The translations under genes were made by a program, and so were the position numbers. Positions 19,701 to 27,087 of a DNA stretch of 45,126 bases are shown piece after piece. This stretch comes from Bacteroidales bacterium. Its GTDB lineage: Bacteria; Bacteroidota; Bacteroidia; Bacteroidales; Bacteroidaceae. Below the pieces are notes generated by a model. It saw nothing but the letters and a program-made list of their open reading frames with translations, searched no databases and had not been told where the DNA came from. Each line of letters starts with the position of its first letter. Position 1 is the first letter of the stretch. The stretch covers positions 1-45,126 of the forward strand of contig JAAYUD010000026.1 of assembly GCA_012517855.1 (NCBI GenBank), written 5' to 3'.

Positions 19701-20126
19701 TTTTATTTTGACAGTAGCGCCAATTACAGGAAAAGGTTCACCCTTTTCATCGGCAAGCACGACACCATACACTTTAGTTAGTGCCGTCCTCGATAGTCGC
19801 TTCATCTTTACCTGCTTCAACGTTACGTTGATAAATTTCCCGTCGATTACAAAATCCAAAGGTTTATTCCCAATAATTGTTTTTAAAGCTTCGTGGATAG
19901 AAACATTCTTTAACTTTCCGCTTGTAGTAAAGCGATTGACATCATCATAGGTAAACAGGATTTTATACCCCGATGCCTTTTCTAAACGTTTCAGAACCGT
20001 TGCCATATTTTCGTTCTGAAAATCCATAGTTATCGCTTTTCCCTTTTCTTCTTGTGCATCAACAAACGATGTACAAAAAAGAGTAAGGACAAAAACGACA
20101 AGAGTCAACAATTTGCCTTTTTTCAT
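16791..20126 (-). CDS. SusC/RagA TonB-linked outer membrane transporter with STN signalling domain
   Basis: The ATG at 20126 gives 1111 residues with a signal peptide (KLLTLVVFVLTLFCTSFVDAQ). An STN/secretin-like signalling domain follows (about 28-100, MDFQNENMATVLKRLEKASGY). It is the part that contacts FecR-type anti-sigma factors, which fits the sigma/anti-sigma pair upstream. Then come a carboxypeptidase-regulatory-like domain (about 118-190), the SusC box CLDEVVVTG (195-203), the plug (about 205-345, with NINIRGNASFTG and VTVLKDAAAKALYGSKAANG) and the barrel with a C-terminal aromatic end. It imports a ligand together with SusD using TonB energy, and signals to the cytoplasm. This is a trans-envelope signalling transporter; its inducer is unknown. 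Confidence 0.96.
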   Translation of the reverse strand: MKKGKLLTLVVFVLTLFCTSFVDAQEEKGKAITMDFQNENMATVLKRLEKASGYKILFTYDDVNRFTTSGKLKNVSIHEALKTIIGNKPLDFVIDGKFINVTLKQVKMKRLSRTALTKVYGVVLADEKGEPFPVIGATVKIKSSGKGVVTDSNGHFELTDVIEGEDLIVSYIGMQTRTVPAQQRVTVHMKDNVQCLDEVVVTGLFNYRAASFTGSARTYTKDDLQSVGNQNLLKSLSNLDPSFVIDDNYTNGSNPNAFNNINIRGNASFTGLQSEYDGNPNEPLFIVDGFEATREQVFDLDMNRVKSVTVLKDAAAKALYGSKAANGVVVVETKEPERGRLRLTYTGDLNVEAPDLSSYNLCNSAEKLQVELNAGRYSATSAYHNEYLQEEYNDLKKSVAEGVDTYWLAKPLRSGVGQKHSMYMEGGDDRMRYSGTFTYNGITGAMKGSDRRTISGNIKMAYRYKSLLFSNSLSVTSNKADDSPYGSFSDYSSANPYYTPYDENGILKKVLGTYTYPGSNGASSSVTYYNPLYNASIGTKNFSQYTEYTENFYIEWHPVESFRMSGRVGYTYQTNKREDFYPGDHTRFVDWTGDQYYLRGSYSITDGESATLSSDITANYTGQFGKHMILANAAWSLNANNYDTHGMTAWGFLNNHVDYITFAKQYAENGKPSGSEGTTRSIGITGAVNYSYDDRYLADLTLRYNGSSVFGADNRWGTFWSVGLGWNVQKEKFMKSLTFVNLLKLRASYGLTGSQNFNPYQAKATYKFYDSIVYDNIVGAYLMSMPNKNLKWQQTAELNMGFDMQLFKALNVRLDVYNNKSKDALLAMTLPTSTGFNSYQENLGNVENKGFDASMNWRFIQKKDFYLSANFSIGHNVNKVTKISDALKSFNEQQQDNASQNGMTSPILRYENGQSMTAIWAVQSLGIDPITGQELFRKKDGTTTYDYSYDDYIVAGDSNPKYHGNFGVSGEYKGIGLNCSFSYRTGGDYYNQTLVNRVENVDIAYNVDRRVLSDSWNKVGDIAKYKKINDTPSRTYPTTRFIEKNNELQLASFSCYYDFKYLTDFLRKIKVERLKASFYMNDLFRISTVKTERGLDYPYARSFSFSLSATF

Positions 20127-20749
20127 GTGTGGGTTTATTATTTTAAAATGGAACAAATAATCTTATTTTAATACGGAAAATAAAACCAGCAATTACGTTT
20201 TTATATTATTTTTATTCTCTTGCACATAGTATTCATTAGTGTATAGAAAAATATTCTAAGACACTATTTCAAATTCAATCCGATTTGGGTTTTCTAAACA
20301 TTACATCACTCTCTCTAGTATCCAACACATTCTCAACGACCTTACATCGTTATCCACGAGGTTAGCCAAACAATCATTCGCTACGTTTTATCCGAGTGCC
20401 CATCAAACGGCAAAGGGCTGTTCTATCAGCACACTGATATTTGACACATCGTTTCTCTGTTTTATAATTTTAAAACAGTTTGTAAACCTAATACGATTAA
20501 AAAAATGAAAAGGGTACGATTTTTTAAGAAAAATTGTTGAAGTAAAACAAACGACAGTAAAAGAGTATCATGATACACTTCTTCAGAAGCTATCAAGCAT
20601 CGATTCGGAAACATCAAATCCAAAACGTTCCTCTATCAAACAAGATCCAATGCAATTACTGACGACGAAATGCCTCAGTATTTTTATCAAATCAAGAAAC
20701 CTCTAACCGCAGTACCCAAACGATTCCCTGCAAGAAATCGCATAACCAA
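20127..20749. other. Gene-free gap between fecR-like gene and susC
   Basis: About 620 bases without a credible gene, presumably holding the sigma-dependent promoter of susC and a long leader. The 12-bp palindrome GTATCATGATAC (20565-20576) is the only clear symmetric site. I cannot assign a promoter consensus for the cognate ECF sigma factor here. Confidence 0.4.
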
Positions 20750-21928
20750 TCAATGCACAACAATCTTATCATTTTCCAATACGACATTTACTTTCTTCAT
20801 ACGATTGAGCAACGTAATGATATGTGGAAGCGGCATGCTGCGATCTCCGGCAAAATGTACTACGATATCCATATCTTTCTGACGTTTGAATTCAACCGTC
20901 ATATTGTACCATCTACCGATATTTTGCATCACATTCTTGAGCGGTTCTTTATCGAAATAGAAATAACCGTCTTTCCAATAAAGATACGAATCAACATCTA
21001 TCTTTTGCGTAATTAGTTCGCCACTAGGCATCACATGCGCATCATCGCCGGGAGTAATAACCTTATAGCTTTTATTCTTCAGATTAGTCACACCCACACT
21101 ACCGCTGATTAATACCACATGCGCATCTTCAGGATCGTAACACTTCACGTTGAATTCCGTCCCATAGACCTGAGTCTCCATATATTTCGTCTTCACAATG
21201 AAAGGATGCTGTTTATCTTTGGCAACCTTAAAATAGGCCTCTCCTTCCAAAAAGACGATACGCTCTTTACCTTCGAAAGCCGTTGGATAAACAAAAGAAC
21301 TGTTGGCGTTCAGCCATACAACACTACCATCAGACAAGGTTATTTTAAAATCCCGACCACAAGGAACAGTGAGCTTGCACGATGCAACCCTATTCTTTTC
21401 TCCTTTCGCAGCCAGGTCGTCTACATTTCTCATTTGCCTGATGAGTTGAGTAGCCGAAGCACTCTTATCGTCCACTACTATTTTCTTAGAGTTAGACTGT
21501 ATGGTCACTTGCTGCGGTATATGATGAGCAATGAACACTGTATATCCCTTCGCTACAACATCCTGTTTTTGATTTCTGAGCATCCAATGCGAGACTAATA
21601 GAACTAAAAACAGAGCAGCAACACCTGCCGCCGATTTTAATATGACAGACCATTTGCGAGAATTAGCCTTTTCGTATTTCAATTTAAATTTTGCCAATTC
21701 AGAATCTACATTTATCTGTTGATCGCACATGTCTAGAAGAAGCGCAAGAGAACTGTCCTGAACATCCTTACATGCCTGTCTACATGACGGATTCTGAAGA
21801 CGTTGTTCTATCATCTCCGCCGATAGGTTTGTAGGGCTCTCCATTACATCAAGAGAATCTTCAATGCAATCGTCTATCTTATTTTCAAAAGCTCTTTCCA
21901 TGGCTGTCTGATTATTCTTATAGTCCAT
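20750..21928 (-). CDS. FecR-family anti-sigma factor
   Basis: This 392-residue inner-membrane protein holds the ECF sigma factor in check until the SusC STN domain signals. The N-terminal 90 residues face the cytoplasm. One transmembrane helix (about 95-115, SAAGVAALFLVLLVSHWML) follows. The periplasmic part has the FecR domain (about 185-285, with FKITLSDGSVVWLNANSSFVY, GEAYFKVAKDKQHPFIV and VYGTEFNVKCY) and the C-terminal DUF4974 region (about 320-392, YFYFDKEPLKNVMQNIGRWY). It follows the sigma gene and precedes susC. It is the middle of a classic sigma, anti-sigma, transducer relay. The call is firm. Confidence 0.96.
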   Translation of the reverse strand: MDYKNNQTAMERAFENKIDDCIEDSLDVMESPTNLSAEMIEQRLQNPSCRQACKDVQDSSLALLLDMCDQQINVDSELAKFKLKYEKANSRKWSVILKSAAGVAALFLVLLVSHWMLRNQKQDVVAKGYTVFIAHHIPQQVTIQSNSKKIVVDDKSASATQLIRQMRNVDDLAAKGEKNRVASCKLTVPCGRDFKITLSDGSVVWLNANSSFVYPTAFEGKERIVFLEGEAYFKVAKDKQHPFIVKTKYMETQVYGTEFNVKCYDPEDAHVVLISGSVGVTNLKNKSYKVITPGDDAHVMPSGELITQKIDVDSYLYWKDGYFYFDKEPLKNVMQNIGRWYNMTVEFKRQKDMDIVVHFAGDRSMPLPHIITLLNRMKKVNVVLENDKIVVH

Positions 21929-22203
21929 TCATCTCAACATTAGCAAATAAAACATATCTAATTAGAGATAGAATATGCAATATACATAGCACTATCAAAT
22001 ATATTATGTGTATTTGTATAACCAAAAACAAAACACATCACCCTATGTTTGGTATCAAAATTACTCATTTATTTTCAGAAATAGGTTCATTTTTCAAAGA
22101 AATAGCCTCTGAGATCCAATGGCGTAAATCCCAATTAATGAGCAGTAATACCTAAAATCAGGAGCCTTTGGCTTGCAAAAACTAAGTCGTTCATAAATTA
22201 AAT

Positions 22204-22710
22204 TCAAGTATCCCAAAGATCCTTTTTCCCATTCATTTCCAAACGAATCAAGCGTAGCGCCTTCACGATATGCTTTTTTACCGTGTTGACACTAATATCC
22301 AATTCTTCGGCCACCTCCTTGTACATTTTCCGCCGAATATAGCACTCTTCCAAGATATGCCTAGTATTGGCAGGAAGCTTATTCATGATCTTACGAATCA
22401 TCATAATCCGTTCATCAAATTCACAAAAGTGATTATCTACATCATCTGCTGTCAGTTCTACATACTTCGTATATTCTTTGTGTATGCATAGTTTACGCAA
22501 ATAGTCGATGCTCTTACTGTGTGCATAAGCATACAAATAAGATTTTGCCGTAGTGGCATTTATCTCCGAAAAATGAAGCCATAAATACTCAAAGGCATCA
22601 CTAGTAATGTCTTTACTGGCTTCTAAATCATTTATGATATGAAAAGCATAACAATATAGTCTGGAATAGTATGTTTTAAAGAGAACATCAAATTCCTTCT
22701 TATCTTCCAC
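22204..22710 (-). CDS. RNA polymerase ECF sigma-70 factor (FecI-like, Bacteroidetes type)
   Basis: This 168-residue protein has sigma region 2 (about 8-75, LFKTYYSRLYCYAFHIINDLEASKDITSDAFEYLW) and region 4 (about 110-160, LPANTRHILEECYIRRKMYKEVAEELDISVNTVKKHI), with no region 3 or 1.1. This is the Bacteroidales family of ECF factors that pair with FecR proteins. It should direct transcription of the susC operon below it once released by the FecR protein. A near-ideal housekeeping promoter (22752-22782) sits 40 bases upstream, so the gene itself appears to be expressed constitutively at some level. Confidence 0.96.
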   Translation of the reverse strand: MEDKKEFDVLFKTYYSRLYCYAFHIINDLEASKDITSDAFEYLWLHFSEINATTAKSYLYAYAHSKSIDYLRKLCIHKEYTKYVELTADDVDNHFCEFDERIMMIRKIMNKLPANTRHILEECYIRRKMYKEVAEELDISVNTVKKHIVKALRLIRLEMNGKKDLWDT

Positions 22711-22751
22711 TTTTCTACTTTTTTGTTTCTTTAGGTGATAAAATACAACGA

Positions 22752-22782
22752 CAAAGATAGATTAATAAATCCAAAGTACAAA
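22752..22782 (-). promoter_or_regulatory. Housekeeping promoter of the ECF sigma gene
   Basis: On the minus strand, TTTG (22779-22782) and TATCTTTG (22752-22759) are separated by exactly 19 bases, a full match to the Bacteroides -33/-7 consensus. Transcription should start near 22745, giving a short leader of about 35 bases before the sigma gene. Confidence 0.75.
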
Positions 22783-23297
22783 AAATCGATTAATTATTGA
22801 CCGACACAGATAAAAGAGACACTCGACCCCGCCTGAAACGTATAGATATTCACAAAGATGATTTCATCCTCATCATGGTATCTTTATAGTATCTCCAGCT
22901 ATTCCAATTAAAAAACGATTACTATTATATTTCCGTTTCCGAAATTACCCGTCCGGTTTATTACATGAAGCATATCGGTGCTCCATTGCTGAACGGGCCA
23001 TCTGTATATGAACTACAGAGGACTGGATGGACATCTGAAAAGAATTCTGTTATTGAAACATTCCCCTTATACCGATGCGAGCGGCAGGACATAGTTGGAC
23101 ATTTTCTTGTCAATTTTTTATTAAATTCAACTATAGTCCAGAAAAAAATCTGTAATTTTGAATTCAGTTACCACAATTATAGTTGTTGTATCCTATTATT
23201 ATCATTCTTAGAATTGCATAAACATCTTGTGATAGCCAATTATTCAAATAGCTTTTTTACTACTATCCTTAATATTAAGCTCAAGCAGTACATAATA
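22783..23297. other. Region between the sigma promoter and the membrane-protein cluster
   Basis: About 510 bases with no convincing gene. A reading frame continues upstream of the first membrane protein as far as an ATG at 22965, but its residues lack any domain-like pattern, so I do not extend the gene. A box TAATTTTG at 23153-23160 fits the -7 consensus on the plus strand, without a matching -33. It might serve the membrane-protein genes. Confidence 0.35.
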
Positions 23298-23636
23298 ATG
23301 AAAAAGAGAACTAAAATATTATTCATCCTGTTAGGATTATTGCTATTGGCAATAGTGATTATCCTTTCCAGATTAACGACCTCGGCTGAGGTAAAGATGA
23401 TTGTAGAAGTCTTATTTTATACTCCTATCTTCTTTTTATTCTCACAGCCATATACAGGCTATTCATACAAAAAGAGCCTGAATTTACTATTAGTTACTTC
23501 TATTATTTTATCAAGCGTTGTTTTCACTCCCCAAATGACGTCTTTCAGATTTTTTGTGATAGGCATACTAAGTAGCGTCATTTCTTATGCCATTGTATTT
23601 TTATCTTGTTGGCTTTTTAGACAGAAGTTACGCTAA
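23298..23636 (+). CDS. Small four-helix membrane protein of unknown function
   Basis: I do not recognise this 112-residue protein. It starts at ATG 23298 with a positive head (MKKRTK) and then shows about four hydrophobic segments: about 7-25, 36-55, 63-80 and 87-107. It ends in a positive tail (LFRQKLR). The start was chosen over an upstream in-frame ATG because hydrophobic, charge-balanced sequence begins here. It is the first of three membrane-protein genes in a row, with 59 bases to the next. Location is the inner membrane; role unknown. Confidence 0.6.
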   Translation: MKKRTKILFILLGLLLLAIVIILSRLTTSAEVKMIVEVLFYTPIFFLFSQPYTGYSYKKSLNLLLVTSIILSSVVFTPQMTSFRFFVIGILSSVISYAIVFLSCWLFRQKLR

Positions 23637-23695
23637 ATCATATTTATCAATATAACATCACAATCTTTTATCAACTACGATTAGGTATAATAAAA

Positions 23696-24181
23696 ATGAT
23701 AGACAAATACATCACAAATCTAGCCCTAAGGTTTTCAGAAAAGCCAATATGGAAATCCATCATCATTCTATTTTTCATAATTACTGCTTGTTCCTTGGTC
23801 TCAGTATGCTTCCTATTATTAGGATATGACATGAAAGGGCCGAATACTTTTTTAGCAAAAATGAGTTTTATCAATGGCTTTTTGTTTGCTTGCATCCTAT
23901 CTCCAATTTTGGAAACCGGATTATTGTATATCCTTATATTGTTAACAAAAAAGTATCTTACAAAAAGCATAACAATACAAATATTCCTTCCTGGCATTAT
24001 CTTCGGATCACTTCACACCTATTCATTATTCTATATGATTTATGCCATCTTGGCTGGCATTGTATTTTGTTTCGGTTTTTGCTCCTATTATTATAACCGT
24101 GGATTTAAAACAGCCTTTTGGAGTATTACACTCATTCATCTTTTACGAAATGCCCTCCCCTTCTTATTACGACTAAGATAA
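23696..24181 (+). CDS. CPBP-like membrane protein, degenerate
   Basis: This 161-residue protein with about five hydrophobic segments resembles the CPBP (CAAX protease / bacteriocin-processing) family. The family's first motif EExxxR is replaced by SPILETGLLYILIL, with one Glu and no Arg. The second motif survives as GSLHTYSLFYMIYAILAGIV, and a C-terminal His/Asn motif as HLLRNALPF. Loss of the second Glu suggests it is not a protease, or that it works with its neighbour. It lies 14 bases before the next gene, which is a fuller member of the family. The family link is moderate because it rests on the partial motifs. Confidence 0.6.
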   Translation: MIDKYITNLALRFSEKPIWKSIIILFFIITACSLVSVCFLLLGYDMKGPNTFLAKMSFINGFLFACILSPILETGLLYILILLTKKYLTKSITIQIFLPGIIFGSLHTYSLFYMIYAILAGIVFCFGFCSYYYNRGFKTAFWSITLIHLLRNALPFLLRLR

Positions 24182-24195
24182 GAAACAAAAGAAAA

Positions 24196-24894
24196 ATGAT
24201 GTACAAAACATTTTATCTGCAAACAGACAAACAAACACTCAGTAAAGGTGACATTCTTTTTAAGGGAATCTTTTTTTACGTAAAAAACTGGGTGATTGTC
24301 GTTACCTTTTTAATGATATTATTGTTCTTATTGAAAGCGTTCAACATCGCTAATACTGAATATTTCAAATATAATCTCGACGAGAAATTAGGTTTTCGAC
24401 ACCATCTATTGCACTTCTTTTTCATCACTGTGGTACTATACCCTATGATAGAAGAGCTGACTTTTAGGCTGGGAACCAATTTAAAAAAACTGAATGTGAT
24501 TATTTCGTTGTCTTTCCTATTGCTGGTTTTCATAGACCGTTATGTGGGTTATAATTATTTTGACGCGTTGCAATATAAACTACCGATATGCATCGCTTTT
24601 GCCCTTTTACTCTATTGCATACCGCAAAAATATTTTCAGATAGAAAAGAAGTGGAAGAAAGGGCTTGCCGTATATGCTATCACCATTCTTTTTGCTCTGA
24701 TGCACATCACGAATTATCCTTTTCACCTACTCTACTTGCCTGTCTATTGTCTGCTTGTATTACCTCAATTTATAATGGGCGTTACTTTTGTATATTTTCG
24801 ATTAAACTTAGGATTTTTGTATGGGTATGGTTTTCATGCGCTGATCAATTTAATAGCATTCTGCCTCACTTTATTGAAATTTATACCACAATAG
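24196..24894 (+). CDS. CPBP-family intramembrane metalloprotease
   Basis: This 232-residue inner-membrane protein starts at ATG 24196, next to a second ATG at 24199. All three CPBP motifs can be seen: MIEELTFRLG (EExxxR, about residues 85-94), FALMHITNY with its His (about 170) and GFHALINLIAF (about 215). Family members cleave CAAX-type prenylated proteins in eukaryotes; in bacteria they process peptides or give immunity to bacteriocins. I see no precursor peptide gene nearby. It overlaps nothing and follows the degenerate CPBP gene by 14 bases, so the two are probably co-transcribed. A membrane-bound, divalent-metal protease is a reasonable inference; its substrate is unknown. Confidence 0.85.
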   Translation: MMYKTFYLQTDKQTLSKGDILFKGIFFYVKNWVIVVTFLMILLFLLKAFNIANTEYFKYNLDEKLGFRHHLLHFFFITVVLYPMIEELTFRLGTNLKKLNVIISLSFLLLVFIDRYVGYNYFDALQYKLPICIAFALLLYCIPQKYFQIEKKWKKGLAVYAITILFALMHITNYPFHLLYLPVYCLLVLPQFIMGVTFVYFRLNLGFLYGYGFHALINLIAFCLTLLKFIPQ

Positions 24895-24991
24895 TTCGAG
24901 ATAAGTTTAGAAGCTCTGTTTGTCCAAGGCATCCCCATTAAACATTTCAGATTTGTTTTCAAAGAAGCAGCAACCATAACCTCTGTTCCCA

Positions 24992-25093
24992 AACTAACGT
25001 ATCTCGCTACCATAACTTCCGTTAGTTATTGCGGTAACTAACGGAAGTTATCATGACAACTAACGTTAGTTTCTCCTGTGACATACGTTAGTT
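24992..25093. repeat. Cluster of ACTAACG / CGTTAGT repeats with two palindromes
   Basis: Six copies of the heptamer ACTAACG, in either orientation, occur within about 100 bases. Two form a perfect 17-bp inverted repeat, 25012-25028 paired with 25035-25051 across a 6-base loop (TTGCGG). Two more form the 14-bp palindrome AACTAACGTTAGTT at 25058-25071. This follows the CPBP stop by about 100 bases. It could be a stack of hairpins or protein-binding sites. Confidence 0.6.
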
Positions 25094-25228
25094 ACCGCTG
25101 CGACATACGGTTGATTTTTGGGACTCGGTACGTGTCATACCCCGAAAAGGGAAGTGGTGAAGGTGCGGATACCGGTACGAATGATGGGTGGAACGAAATC
25201 GTTTCGTGTTGTCTTATTTTACTAAAAG

Positions 25229-25388
25229 TGCGGAATGTGCGGAATAGAAATCCTATAAACTCAATATTTTTTTATCGACGTATAATACGTTTATCATTAT
25301 GATACCCTAATTTCATGAAATATAATTACATAAAATTAAAAATAAAAAAAAATTAAAGAGGAGGGATTCCTATTCCGCACATTCCGCA
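25229..25388. repeat. Long-spaced 25-bp inverted repeat around an AT-rich core
   Basis: The left arm at 25229-25253, TGCGGAATGTGCGGAATAG plus AAATCC, and the right arm at 25364-25388 match as inverted repeats at 24 of 25 positions. They enclose about 110 very AT-rich bases. Each arm holds an internal direct repeat of TGCGGAAT. The layout looks like a small non-autonomous element or recombination substrate, but no target-site duplication has been shown. Confidence 0.55.
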
Positions 25389-25775
25389 GGGGTATGTCGA
25401 TTTTCGAAGTCGTAGCATATTGTGACTGCGATTTTTGGAAAAAGCAATAATGGACCTCATTTTTGGAAATTGCAGTATTTGAAAATAAAACCGATGTTTT
25501 GCATATAATACAAATTGCTAAAGATATATGTTATTTTCTGCCTTTTTGTTCCATATTTCCCCTGAAAGTGATATAAAGACATTATGAAAAAAACAATAAA
25601 AACGCCTATTTCAGTGCTTTTTAGAAATTTGACCAAATTATTGCCTTAAAGAAAATAAGGCCTCTATTTGTAAACTATTTTATTCGCAGTTCTCCCTGTT
25701 TGCCAATTGTAGAAATTCACTTCTTTGTGTAGACAAAAATGAAGATTCGAATTGGTATTCGTAAGTAGTTAGGGT

Positions 25776-25821
25776 AAAAATAAAAGGTGATAATCCTGAT
25801 GGATTATCACCTTTTATTTTT
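25776..25821. terminator. Perfect 21-bp hairpin terminator at the end of rplI
   Basis: AAAAATAAAAGGTGATAATCC (25776-25796) and its exact complement (25801-25821) are separated by the 4-base loop TGAT. The arms are A-rich on one side and T-rich on the other, so it can act in both directions. It ends the ribosomal operon 25 bases beyond the rplI stop. Confidence 0.88.
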
Positions 25822-25846
25822 GTGATTTATATCCGTACAAAAAAGA

Positions 25847-26293
25847 TTAGGCTTCAGCGACAACCTCGAAAGGAACCTCAACAGAAACTTCTTTGTGCAA
25901 TTTGACAGTAGCAGTATAATTACCAACTTCTTTAACAGATTCTTTGATGATGATGATCTTACGATCGATCTCCAAGCCAAGCTTAGAAAGTTCGTCAGCA
26001 ATCTGAATGTTAGTAACAGATCCGAAGATAGTGCCGGTAGAGCTAACTTTAGTTTTAATAACTAAAGATATATCTTTCAATTTAGCAGCTATTTCTTCAG
26101 CATCTTTCTTAATCTTCTCCAACTTATGAGCACGTTGTCTCAGATCTTCAGCAAGCACTTTGCGTGCAGATGAAGTAGCGATAACGGCTTTACCCTGTGG
26201 GATAAGATAGTTACGGCCGTAGCCAGGTTTTACCTTTACAATATCATTTTTGTAACCCAAATTGGTTACATCTTCTTTCAAAATTACTTCCAT
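25847..26293 (-). CDS. rplI: 50S ribosomal protein L9
   Basis: This 148-residue protein has the normal length and layout of L9: an N-terminal RNA-binding domain with [25 protein letters not shown] (about 13-37), a long linker helix (about 40-75) and a C-terminal domain with a [10 protein letters not shown] end. It binds 23S rRNA at the L1 stalk base. It is the last gene of the minus-strand rpsF-rpsR-rplI operon, 12 bases after rpsR, a standard Bacteroidetes order. The call is certain. Confidence 0.98.
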   Translation of the reverse strand: MEVILKEDVTNLGYKNDIVKVKPGYGRNYLIPQGKAVIATSSARKVLAEDLRQRAHKLEKIKKDAEEIAAKLKDISLVIKTKVSSTGTIFGSVTNIQIADELSKLGLEIDRKIIIIKESVKEVGNYTATVKLHKEVSVEVPFEVVAEA

Positions 26294-26305
26294 ACTACTT
26301 CCTCC

Positions 26306-26584
26306 TTATTTCATCAAATCGGTTACATAGGGGAGCAATGCCAAGTGGCGAGCTCTCTTTACTGCTTTAGCAATCCGGCGTTGAAACTTCAATGAAGTAC
26401 CGGTAATACGGCGGGGAAGAATCTTACCCTGCTCGTTCAAGAATTTCTTCAAAAATTCAGGATCTTTGTAGTCGATGTACTTTATACCGTTCTTTTTGAA
26501 ACGGCAATATTTCTTCTTCTTAACGTCCACCGATGGCGGAGTTAAATATCTGATTTCAGATTGAGATGTATTATTCTGTTCCAT
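26306..26584 (-). CDS. rpsR: 30S ribosomal protein S18
   Basis: This 92-residue protein binds 16S rRNA beside S6 on the platform of the small subunit. The family pattern is clear: [26 protein letters not shown], then [35 protein letters not shown]. It begins 2 bases after the rpsF stop and lies before rplI, so it is part of a tight operon. The N-terminal extension ([20 protein letters not shown]) is common in this phylum. Confidence 0.98.
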   Translation of the reverse strand: MEQNNTSQSEIRYLTPPSVDVKKKKYCRFKKNGIKYIDYKDPEFLKKFLNEQGKILPRRITGTSLKFQRRIAKAVKRARHLALLPYVTDLMK

Positions 26585-26586
26585 AA

Positions 26587-26928
26587 TTAAGCCTCCTTTT
26601 TAGATTTCAAACTTCTTCTCTTTTCTGCATATTCAGCAGCATACTTATCCATTCGGAAGGTAAGGAAACGGATAACACGTTCATCACGGCGGAAGTTTAG
26701 TTCCAATTTAGCAACTACGGACGGGTCTGCATTGAATTCAACCAGCTGATAAAATCCTGTCGTCTTTTTTTGGATAGGATAAGCTAATTTCTTCAATCCC
26801 CAATTCTCCGTATTGATTATCTCTGCGCCCTCTGTCTGGAGGATGCCTTTGAATTTCTCTACCGCTTCCTTCATCTGTTCATCAGACAAAACGGGAGTCA
26901 AAATGAAAACGGTTTCGTATTGGTTCAT
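26587..26928 (-). CDS. rpsF: 30S ribosomal protein S6
   Basis: This 113-residue protein is S6, which pairs with S18. Its landmarks are [44 protein letters not shown] and [18 protein letters not shown]. It is the first gene of the ribosomal operon, with a strong housekeeping promoter 37 bases upstream. No ssb gene lies in the operon, in contrast to many Firmicutes. Confidence 0.98.
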   Translation of the reverse strand: MNQYETVFILTPVLSDEQMKEAVEKFKGILQTEGAEIINTENWGLKKLAYPIQKKTTGFYQLVEFNADPSVVAKLELNFRRDERVIRFLTFRMDKYAAEYAEKRRSLKSKKEA

Positions 26929-26964
26929 ACTTTTTTAATTTGTTATTTGTTTAAAATGCGACTG

Positions 26965-26995
26965 CAAAGGTAGTTATTTTCCGTAAAGCCACAAA
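26965..26995 (-). promoter_or_regulatory. Promoter of the rpsF-rpsR-rplI operon
   Basis: On the minus strand TTTG (26992-26995) and TACCTTTG (26965-26972) are exactly 19 bases apart, a complete match to the Bacteroides -33/-7 consensus. This is the best promoter in the window and fits a highly expressed ribosomal operon. Confidence 0.85.
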
Positions 26996-27044
26996 AAAAA
27001 TTAATATTTTTATTCAAACAAGTGCAACAATCACAGAAAATAAT

Positions 27045-27052
27045 TACATTTG
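27045..27052 (+). promoter_or_regulatory. Probable -7 box of the marR gene
   Basis: TACATTTG at 27045-27052 fits the -7 consensus TAnnTTTG and lies 35 bases before the marR start. The expected TTTG at -33 is absent, so it may be weak or rely on a regulator. Confidence 0.5.
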
Positions 27053-27087
27053 CAAATATTGTCTAAACAATAAATCAACATAGTCTT

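Larger units (their letters stand above)
24895..25846. other. Repeat-rich gene-free region
   Basis: About 950 bases without an identifiable gene, rich in repeats listed separately: an ACTAACG cluster, a pair of 25-bp inverted repeats and a terminator of rplI. Possible tiny frames exist, such as one at 25584 of 21 codons beginning MKKTIKTPIS, but nothing supports them as genes. The A+T content is very high between 25300 and 25360. Confidence 0.5.

Noticed and set aside
22965-23297. N-terminal extension of the first membrane protein to an ATG at 22965
   Set aside because: The extra 111 residues have no hydrophobic or domain pattern, and the strong MKKRTK-helix start at 23298 is a better fit.
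24992-25093. Possible CRISPR array
   Set aside because: Repeats are 7 bases, in both orientations and unevenly spaced, with no spacers of constant length and no cas genes.
25078-25302. 74-residue open frame covering the left 25-bp repeat
   Set aside because: It runs across repeat sequence and into AT-rich DNA with no domain; most likely chance.
25395-25775. Possible remnant of a primase/HU-type gene cassette near the 25-bp repeats
   Set aside because: I could not find any conserved residues of such proteins; the resemblance is only to the repeat context, so no feature was made.
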